Assembly (NCBI GenBank): GCA_963839685.1
Contig: CAWIVS010000012.1
Span: 620,001-684,000, forward strand
DNA: 64,000 nt
Direction of reading: 5' to 3'
Origin: CADEED01 sp963839685
GTDB lineage: Bacteria > Pseudomonadota > Gammaproteobacteria > Steroidobacterales > Steroidobacteraceae
The notes under the pieces were generated by a model. It searched no databases. It had not been told where the DNA came from and saw only the letters and a program-made list of their open reading frames with translations. Below are positions 54,321-61,545 of the stretch, piece after piece. Numbering within the stretch: the first letter of the stretch is position 1; every line of letters starts with the position of its first letter. Both the position numbers and the translations under genes were made by a program.

Positions 54321-55577
54321 TCATGGACCATAGACCGGATACCGTCGGCACAGGTCGGACACCGCGGTGCGAGTCTTCTCTATGGCGGCGTCGCTGCCGT
54401 TGGCATCCAGCACATCGGCAATCCACTCGGCGATCTGCTCGAATTCGCGCTCCTTGAAGCCGCGCGTGGTACCGGCGGGCGTGCCGATGCGAATACCGCT
54501 GGTGACCATGGGCGGGCGCGGGTCGTTCGGTACCGCGTTCTTGTTTACCGTGATGTATGCCTTGCCGAGCGCGGCGTCCGCGTCTTTACCGGTGATTTCC
54601 TTGTCGGACAAATCCAGCAGGAACAGGTGATTGTCGGTGCCGCCGCAGACGATCTGGTAGCCGCGCTTCTGCAGCCGCGCGCACATGGCGCGAGCATTCG
54701 CGACCACCTGCTTCTGGTAGTCCTTGAACTCCGGCTGCAATGCTTCGAGCAGCGCCACCGCTTTCGCGGCGATCACATGCATCAGCGGACCACCCTGCGT
54801 TCCGGGGAACACCAGCGAATTGAGCTTCTTGGTGATGGCGTCGTTGGCGCGCGCCAGGATCATGCCGCCACGCGGACCGCGCAGCGTCTTGTGCGTGGTG
54901 GTCGTCACGACATCGGCGAACGGGATGGGGTTCGGATACACACCCGCGGCCACCAGGCCTGCCACGTGCGCCATGTCGACCATGAGATAGGCGCCGACCG
55001 AATCGGCGATTTCGCGAAAGCGTTTGAAGTCGAGTACCCGCGAGTAGGCCGAGAAGCCCGCCACCACCATCCTGGGTTTTTCCGCCAGCGCCTGCGCGGC
55101 GAGCACGTCGTAGTCGATCTCGCCGTTGTCGGGACGGATGCCGTACTGCACGGCGCGGAAAAGTTTGCCCGAGAAATTCACCTTGGCGCCATGCGTGAGA
55201 TGGCCACCGTGATCCAGGCTCATGCCGAGAATGGTGTCGCCCGGATTGATCAATGCGAGGTAGGCGGCGGCATTGGCCTGACTACCCGAATGCGGCTGAA
55301 CGTTGGCGTAGTCGGCGCCGAACAGTTTCTTCGCGCGCTCGATCGCGAGCTGCTCGGCGATGTCCACGAATTCGCAGCCACCGTAGTAACGCTTGCCCGG
55401 ATAACCTTCCGCGTATTTGTTCGTCAGCACCGAGCCCTGGGCTTCGAGCACACGCGGGCTGGCGTAATTCTCCGAGGCGATCAGCTCGATGTGATCTTCC
55501 TGGCGTTTCCGCTCGCCCTTGATGGCGGCATCCAGTTCGGGGTCAAAACCACCCACGGTCATCGCGGTTCGGAACAT
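54321..55577 (-). CDS. glyA: Serine hydroxymethyltransferase
   Basis: A 418-residue PLP enzyme that interconverts serine and glycine and charges tetrahydrofolate with a one-carbon unit. PLP-binding lysine lies in VVTTTTHKTLRGPRGG; other marks are HIELIASENYASP, TNKYAEGYPGKRYYGGCE, VQPHSGSQANAA and the C-terminal MVTSGIRIGTPAGTTRGF. The start at 55577 has GAGG about 8 nt upstream; a second Met lies at 55562. TTACAAT about 40 bp before the start is a likely -10. It heads the glyA-nrdR-rib-nusB-thiL cluster. Confidence 0.97.
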   Translation of the reverse strand: MFRTAMTVGGFDPELDAAIKGERKRQEDHIELIASENYASPRVLEAQGSVLTNKYAEGYPGKRYYGGCEFVDIAEQLAIERAKKLFGADYANVQPHSGSQANAAAYLALINPGDTILGMSLDHGGHLTHGAKVNFSGKLFRAVQYGIRPDNGEIDYDVLAAQALAEKPRMVVAGFSAYSRVLDFKRFREIADSVGAYLMVDMAHVAGLVAAGVYPNPIPFADVVTTTTHKTLRGPRGGMILARANDAITKKLNSLVFPGTQGGPLMHVIAAKAVALLEALQPEFKDYQKQVVANARAMCARLQKRGYQIVCGGTDNHLFLLDLSDKEITGKDADAALGKAYITVNKNAVPNDPRPPMVTSGIRIGTPAGTTRGFKEREFEQIAEWIADVLDANGSDAAIEKTRTAVSDLCRRYPVYGP

Positions 55578-55784
55578 TTCTAGGGCCTCGGAAGGGTCGG
55601 CACGGGGGGCGCGAATTGTAACGGATGGAGCGATGCCAGGCGGTAAAAGTCGGGATTTCACCCCCCGCCTTTTCCGCGAATCCCAACGAATCCCGGCAAG
55701 ACGGACCCGGTACCATCCCGGTACTCGACGACGGCTATGATCGGGCCTTCGCGCGGTCGACCCGAACAAGCGCGGAGCACCTGG

Positions 55785-58079
55785 ATGCGGACATTCTCGA
55801 CCGCGGCTATCTTCCTTTTGCTTTTCGCGGCCACCCCGGCCCGGACCCAGCAGCTCGCCATTCCCGAGGCCGCATTGCACGATCGCGCGGCGCTCGAGCA
55901 GGCCATTCCCGGTCTCGCGAGCCAGGCGCTTGGCCTCCTGCCGACCGACCCGCAGCTGCGGCTGGAATACCAGTTTCACCTCCAGCTTGCCCAGTCGTTA
56001 TGAACAGGCTCTCTCGACCCTGGATGAGTTGAACCGGCTGCGGCCACCGCGACCCGCGTGGGATACGGTGCAGCCGCTGCTGCGAGAGGAGTTGCATGCG
56101 AGGGCAAAAATTCTCGAAACACGCGAACGGATTTCCTATGGCGAGGCGCTGACACGAGCGCTCGCGGAAAAGTTTTCGAAGTACGACGACCGCACCGCCG
56201 CGGACTCGGCCTGGGTTCTCGGTCTGCCGCCCGAAGCGGCACGCGCCAATCTCGACCGACAGCTGCAGAAAATCGCGGGCCGGCCCACCGTGACGCCCGC
56301 GGAGCTGATCGACGTCCTCCGCTGGCATGGGATCTTTCAGGCGGTGAGCAGTTTCGAACTCGTGCTCGACGAGGCGATCGTGGTGGACGACGCCAGGCGC
56401 TTCGTCATCGATCGCGGCGTGCTCATCAAGACCCGGGACGGCGCCACGATTTCGGCCGACGTGGTTCGCCCGAAGCGCCTCGCGGGGCCGCAGCCGGCCG
56501 TCCTCCACTTCACTATGGACTTGAGTCTGGCCATCAATCTGCGCGACGCGAAGGACGCCGCCGTGCGCGGCTACATCGGCGTGTTCGCGAGTGCGCGCGG
56601 CAAATATCGGAGCACGGACAAGATCGTCCCATGGGAGACCGAGGTACGGGACACGCACGACGTCATCGACTGGATCAGCCGGCAACCGTGGAGCAACGGA
56701 AAGGTCGGCATGTTCGGCCACAGTTACGGCGGGTTCGCGCAGTGGGCGGCGGCCAAGAATCTGCACCCGGCGTTGAAGACCATTGTGCCGAGCGGCGCCA
56801 GTTCTCCCGGCAACGGCATGCCCATGCAGAACAACGTGTTTCAGAATGCGCAATACAGCTGGCCGCTCCAGTTCACGAACGACCGCTGCGGAGGCGATCC
56901 ATCGTTGCGCGATCGCGGACGCTGGCTCTCGCTGCTTGCGAAGTGGTTCGAGAGCGGCCGGCCGCTGCGCGACATCGACGCAATCGACGGCACGCCCAAC
57001 GAAGTTCTGCAACGGCAGATGCGGGACCCGTCGTACGACGCGTATTGGCAGGCTATGCAGCCGTACGAAAAAGAATTCGGCGCGATCGACATCCCGGTGC
57101 TCACGCTGACTGGCTTCTACGACGACGCCGGAACCTCGGCGGTGAACTACCTGGTTGAACACCACCGATACAACCAGAATGCCGAACACTATCTCGTCAT
57201 CGGCCCCTACCCATCAAACGGGGACATTTTTTCTTCCTGGATAGACCCGATGGTGAACGGGTACACGTTCGATCCTGTCGCCCAGATCGACATGGTCGCG
57301 CTGGTCTACCAGTGGTTCGACTACGTGCTGCGCGGCGCACAAAAGCCCGCGCTGCTCGAGGACCGCATCAACTACCAGGTGATGGGACGAATACCTGGCA
57401 ACACTCGCCCTCCATCGCAAAGATGGCGGACAGAACGCTGCGGCTGTATCTCACGAATCAGCGAGTCGGCAATCGCTACGATCTCTCGCCGCGGCGCCCC
57501 GCCGCCGACGGTTTCGTGGAACAGGCGGTTGACCTCACCGAGCGCAAGACCTGGCTCAGCCTTTATCCGAACCAGGCCTGGCCCGACACTGCTGACGCAC
57601 CGACGCGCATTGCCTACGTCAGCGCACCCTTCGATGAGGCGGTGGCGGTGAGCGGGCAGATTACCGGAGAGCTGAGAGCCGCCATCAACCGCAAGGACTT
57701 CGACTTCACCTGGGCGCTCTACGAAGCGATGCCCGACGGCAAGTACTTCTATCTCTCTTACTACCTGGGGCGCGCCAGCTACGCGGCCGATCGCACCACC
57801 CGCAGCCTGTTGACGCCCGGTGTGACCGCGTCCCTGCCCTTTTCACAAACGCCGCTCATCAGCAAGCAACTTTCGAAAGGCAGCCGCCTGCTGCTGTTGT
57901 TAACGGTAAACAAGAATCCGTTCGCGCAGGTGAACTACGGTACTGGCCGGGACGTCAGCGATGAATCCATCGCCGATGCAAAGCAGCCGCTGGAAGTCCG
58001 CTGGCACAACGCCAGCTTTATTGACGTCCCGCTCCGGTCAAACCCTGCACGACCCCCGACCAGGCCCGCGCGAGATTGA
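55785..58079 (+). CDS. Secreted S15/CocE-family alpha/beta hydrolase; two frameshifts
   Basis: About 764 residues. Signal peptide MRTFSTAAIFLLLFAATPARTQ. A helical N-terminal region of about 150 residues precedes the X-Pro dipeptidyl-peptidase/CocE catalytic domain: DGATISADVVRPKRL, GYIGVFASARGKYRS, DWISRQPWSNGKVGMFGHSYGGF (nucleophile Ser in GHSYGG), LTGFYDD and a C-terminal jelly-roll (LRLYLTNQRVG, AYVSAPFDEAVAVSGQ, LEVRWHNASFIDV). Breaks: near 55993 (one extra base, LAQS to YEQAL) and near 57392 (one missing base, VMG to TNTWQH). Likely a periplasmic or secreted peptidase, acylase or esterase; substrate unknown. GGAG lies 7 nt before the ATG. The 3' end overlaps the HDAC gene by 62 bp. Confidence 0.85.
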
Positions 58080-58983
58080 TGCGGTTGTAGCCGCCGCCGC
58101 CGGTCCCGAGCACGCGTCCGTGGCCGAACTCTTCGGCAAGCTGGACGAGTTCGCGTGCCGCGCGTTCGTGCACCTCGGGGCTGAAACGCATGTGCGTGAT
58201 CGGATCGCCCTCCACGCTATCGGCGCCGGCCTGCAGCAGGATGAACTCCGGCTCGTGCTTGCGCAGGTGAGCCAGCACCTGCGGCCACACGGCATCAAAA
58301 ACCGAGTTGTCCGCGCCCGGCGGCACCGGGATGTTGAGCTTGGTACCCGCCGCTGCGCCACGACCGATTTCATGCTGGCTGCCGGTTCCCGGATACAGGA
58401 AACGCCCATCCTCGTGGATATCGGCAAAGATCAGGTCCGGGTCGCTCTCGAAGCCGTAGAACACGCCATCACCGTGGTGCGCGTCGATGTCCACATAGGC
58501 GATGCGCTTCAGGCCGTGGTTGCGGCGAAGCATTTCCACCGCCACGCCGCAGTCATTGAACACGCAGAATCCCGCGGCGCCGCCGCGTGTTGCGTGATGG
58601 AGTCCGGCGATGGGGATAAAGGCGCGCCGTGCTCGGCCGGCCATGATTTCCTCGGATGCGAGCAGCGTAGCGCCCACCACGTCCGCGGCGGCTTCGTAAA
58701 CGCCACGCCACGCGGGCGTGTCCCCGGCGTCGAGATATCCCTGGCCCGTCAGCGACCGTTCGGCGACCAGATCGACGTATTCCGGCGTATGGAACGACTC
58801 GAGCTCGGCACGCGTCGCCGCGCGCGTCTCCACCACCCGCACGCGCTTGTCGAGACCGCGCGCCGCGAACTCGGCGAAGAAAGCAGCGTGCCGATCCTGC
58901 CCGAAGGGGTGGCCGTCGGGAAAGCCGTAGCGCGCCAGCCGTTCGCCAGCCACCACCAGGACCGATGACGATGCAGTGGACAG
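58018..58983 (-). CDS. Histone-deacetylase-family amidohydrolase; start codon non-standard
   Basis: About 321 residues of the class II HDAC/acetylpolyamine amidohydrolase family. Zinc and catalytic residues are in place: PIAGLHHATRGGAAGFCVFND (His-His pair), YVDIDAHHGDGV (zinc ligands), LQAGADSVEGDP and GGGGYN. The family removes acetyl groups from lysines, polyamines or small amides. GGGGAG at 58990-58995 lies 6 nt before a CTG at 58983, the best-placed start; no ATG, GTG or TTG fits between, and the upstream ATG at 59109 lies inside the divergent ettA. A misread ATG is possible. It is convergent with the S15 hydrolase. Confidence 0.87.
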   Translation of the reverse strand: MSTASSSVLVVAGERLARYGFPDGHPFGQDRHAAFFAEFAARGLDKRVRVVETRAATRAELESFHTPEYVDLVAERSLTGQGYLDAGDTPAWRGVYEAAADVVGATLLASEEIMAGRARRAFIPIAGLHHATRGGAAGFCVFNDCGVAVEMLRRNHGLKRIAYVDIDAHHGDGVFYGFESDPDLIFADIHEDGRFLYPGTGSQHEIGRGAAAGTKLNIPVPPGADNSVFDAVWPQVLAHLRKHEPEFILLQAGADSVEGDPITHMRFSPEVHERAARELVQLAEEFGHGRVLGTGGGGYNRINLARAWSGVVQGLTGAGRQ

Positions 58984-59100
58984 TGGTTTCTCCCCTTTGG
59001 AACCCGGCGTTTTTCTTAGCGCAGCAAACGTAGCACAGCCGTGATGCCGCAGGAGGTAGAATTCGCGCCCGTTCCCCCTCGCGAAAAACCCCTGTAATAC

Positions 59101-60774
59101 ATGGCCCAATACATCTACACGATGAACCGGGTTGGCAAGGTTGTGCCACCCAAGCGCGTCATCCTCCGCGACATCAGCCTGTCATTCTTTCCCGGCGCCA
59201 AGATCGGCGTGCTCGGCCTCAACGGTTCGGGCAAGTCGACGCTGCTCAAGATCATGGGCGGCATCGACACCAACTTCGAGGGCGAAGCACGCGCGCAGTC
59301 CGGAATCAATGTGGGTTACCTGCCGCAGGAGCCGCAGCTCGATCCCGAGAAGGACGTGCGCAGCGTCGTCATGGAAGGCCTGGGCGGAGCGTTCGCGCAG
59401 GTCGCGCGCTTCAACGCGATCAGCGACCGGTTCGCTGAGCCCATGGAAGACGAGGAGATGAACAAGCTCCTTGAAGAGCAGGCCAAGTTGCAGGACGCCA
59501 TCGACGCGGTCGGCGGCTGGGAGCTCGAGCGCAAGCTGGAAATCGCTGCCGACGCGCTACGCCTGCCGCCGTGGGACGCCATCATCGACAAGCTCTCGGG
59601 CGGCGAGAAGCGCCGCGTGGCGCTGTGCCGCCTGCTGCTGTCGGCGCCCGACATGCTGCTGCTGGACGAGCCCACCAACCACCTCGATGCCGAGTCCATC
59701 GCCTGGCTCGAGAAATATCTCGAGGCGTACCCGTCGACAGTCATCGCGGTCACGCACGATCGCTACTTCCTCGATAACGTGGCGGAGTGGATCCTCGAAC
59801 TCGACCGCGGCCACGGCATTCCCTACCAGGGCAACTATTCCACGTGGCTCGAGCAAAAGGGTGCGCGGCTCGCCGCAGAAGAGAGAACCAACGAAGGCCT
59901 GCGCAAGCAGCTTGCGACAGAGCTCGAATGGGTGCGCACGAACCCCAAGGCGCGCCGGGCCAAGAACAAGGCGCGCGTCGCGCGCTACGAAGAGCTAGCC
60001 TCGCGCGAATTCCAGGAGCGCAACGAGACCAATGAAATCTACATCCCGCCCGGTGAGCGGCTGGGAGACCTGGTCATCGAGGCGAAGAATCTGAGCAAGT
60101 CGTACGGCGACCGGTTGCTCATCGACAACCTCAATTTCCGCATGCCCGCGGGCGGTATCGTCGGAATCATCGGGCCCAATGGGGCTGGCAAGACCACGTT
60201 GTTCCGCTTGATCGCCGGCATGGAAAAGCCCGACGCGGGCGAGATCCGCATGGGCCCTTCCGTGAAGCTCGCCTACGTCGACCAGTCGCGCCAGTCGCTC
60301 AACGACAAGAACACCGTCTGGCAGGAGATCTCCGGCGGCCTCGACATGATCAAGGTTGGCAACTACGAGACGCCGTCGCGTGGCTATGTCGGCCGGTTCA
60401 ACTTCAAGGGCACCGGACAGCAGCAGAACATCGGCGAGCTGTCGGGCGGCGAGCGCAATCGCGTGCACCTCGCCAAGGTGCTGAAGTCCGGCGGCAACGT
60501 GCTGATGCTCGACGAGCCCACCAACGACCTGGACGTGGAGACGTTGCGGGCGCTGGAGGAGGCCCTGCTGGCCTATCCGGGCTGTGCAGTTGTCATATCA
60601 CACGACCGATGGTTTCTGGATCGCATCGCCACCCACATCCTGGCATTCGAAGGCAACTCCGAGGTGGTATGGTTCGAGGGCAACTTCCAGGACTACATGG
60701 AAGACCTCAAGCGGCGTAAGGGCGAAGAAGCCACGCAACCCCACAGGATCAAGTACAAGCCGCTGACCCGATAG
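59101..60774 (+). CDS. ettA: Energy-dependent translational throttle ABC-F protein EttA
   Basis: A 557-residue cytoplasmic ABC-F protein that binds the ribosomal E site and couples translation start to energy level. Two ATP domains are complete: Walker A GLNGSGKST (39-47) and GPNGAGKTT, signatures LSGGEKRRVALC and LSGGERNRVHLA, Walker B LLLDEPTNHLDAESI and LMLDEPTNDLDVETL. The linker between them carries the long charged helix with ERTNEGLRKQLATELEWVRTNPKARRAKNKARV, as in EttA. TAGAAT at about 59055 could be its -10. A zinc-knuckle protein follows 11 bp downstream. Confidence 0.96.
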   Translation: MAQYIYTMNRVGKVVPPKRVILRDISLSFFPGAKIGVLGLNGSGKSTLLKIMGGIDTNFEGEARAQSGINVGYLPQEPQLDPEKDVRSVVMEGLGGAFAQVARFNAISDRFAEPMEDEEMNKLLEEQAKLQDAIDAVGGWELERKLEIAADALRLPPWDAIIDKLSGGEKRRVALCRLLLSAPDMLLLDEPTNHLDAESIAWLEKYLEAYPSTVIAVTHDRYFLDNVAEWILELDRGHGIPYQGNYSTWLEQKGARLAAEERTNEGLRKQLATELEWVRTNPKARRAKNKARVARYEELASREFQERNETNEIYIPPGERLGDLVIEAKNLSKSYGDRLLIDNLNFRMPAGGIVGIIGPNGAGKTTLFRLIAGMEKPDAGEIRMGPSVKLAYVDQSRQSLNDKNTVWQEISGGLDMIKVGNYETPSRGYVGRFNFKGTGQQQNIGELSGGERNRVHLAKVLKSGGNVLMLDEPTNDLDVETLRALEEALLAYPGCAVVISHDRWFLDRIATHILAFEGNSEVVWFEGNFQDYMEDLKRRKGEEATQPHRIKYKPLTR

Positions 60775-60785
60775 AGGCGTTCGAG

Positions 60786-61490
60786 ATGAACCACGTGTTG
60801 ATCGATTCGACCGGCACGATGTACTTCGGAGACGAACTCGAGACCGCGCGGAATTGCCCGAGCTGTCACGCGTTCTCGCGCATGACTCCGTCCGCCGTAC
60901 CGACCTTCGACGAATTGCTGCTGCAGAAGCCGCGTTCCATCGGCGTCGTGCTGCGCTGTCACGCCTGCAATGCGCCTGTGTTCCTGCGCTACGCCACCCG
61001 CGCCTTCGCGAACAATCGCGTCGAGCTCTCGCCGCAGGCCTTCGACGTCGAGCGTGCCATCGAGAAGTTCGCGTTCAACTACGTCCCGGAAGACGTCGAA
61101 ACCTTCTTCCGCGAAGCGCTGATCTGTTACTCGCACAACCAGTTCCAGGCTTTCGCCGCCATGGTCCGGCGCACCGGCGCGGTGACCTTCGCCGATCTCG
61201 GCAATGCCACCAAGCTGCGCCTGTTCGACTCGCTGTCGGATGTGCGCGAAATGGCCGACATCGACGAGGACACCTTCGCGGTCGTCATGCGCATCATCTT
61301 CGCGGGCAACGCCGAACCGCTGCTCGACCTGCCCCTCATCAACATCTACCAGGCGGCGGTATTGCTCGAAGTCATGAAGGACTTTCTCTACCAGGCTTAC
61401 GTTCGCAAGGGCCGGCTGCAGCAGGCCATGAAGGTGCGCAAGTTCTTCGTCGAGGAAGCCGCCGCACGGCGCGTGGGTCGCGACGACTAA
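60786..61490 (+). CDS. Uncharacterised zinc-knuckle, DUF4145-like protein
   Basis: A 234-residue cytoplasmic protein. Two CxxC pairs (NCPSCH at about 23-28 and RCHACN at about 57-62) can form a zinc ribbon; the rest is helical (VERAIEKFAFNYVPEDVETFFREALICYSHNQFQAFAAMVRRT). The layout recalls DUF4145 proteins, but the match is not certain. No catalytic motif is visible. It starts 11 bp after ettA, so probably co-transcribed. Its stop codon shares its last base with the palindrome at 61490-61545. Confidence 0.7.
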   Translation: MNHVLIDSTGTMYFGDELETARNCPSCHAFSRMTPSAVPTFDELLLQKPRSIGVVLRCHACNAPVFLRYATRAFANNRVELSPQAFDVERAIEKFAFNYVPEDVETFFREALICYSHNQFQAFAAMVRRTGAVTFADLGNATKLRLFDSLSDVREMADIDEDTFAVVMRIIFAGNAEPLLDLPLINIYQAAVLLEVMKDFLYQAYVRKGRLQQAMKVRKFFVEEAAARRVGRDD

Positions 61491-61545
61491 AAAATGGGGA
61501 CATTCCTATTTTCCGGCCGCGGAAAATAGGAATGTCCCCATTTTT
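61490..61545. repeat. Dispersed 56-bp palindrome, copy 2 (convergent gap filler)
   Basis: Left arm 61490-61515 and right arm 61520-61545 are perfect 26-bp reverse complements with a 4-base loop GCCG; the core AATGGGGACATTCCTATTTT is the same as in copy 1 at 10364-10422. It occupies the whole gap between two convergent genes: its first base is the last base of one stop codon and its last base the last base of the other. Flanking T-runs on both strands suit a bidirectional terminator. Confidence 0.88.

Noticed and set aside
57215..57240. A stretch resembling the palindrome core (CGGGGACATTTTTTC)
   Set aside because: It lies inside the S15 coding region in good frame, has no complementary arm nearby, and matches only about ten bases.
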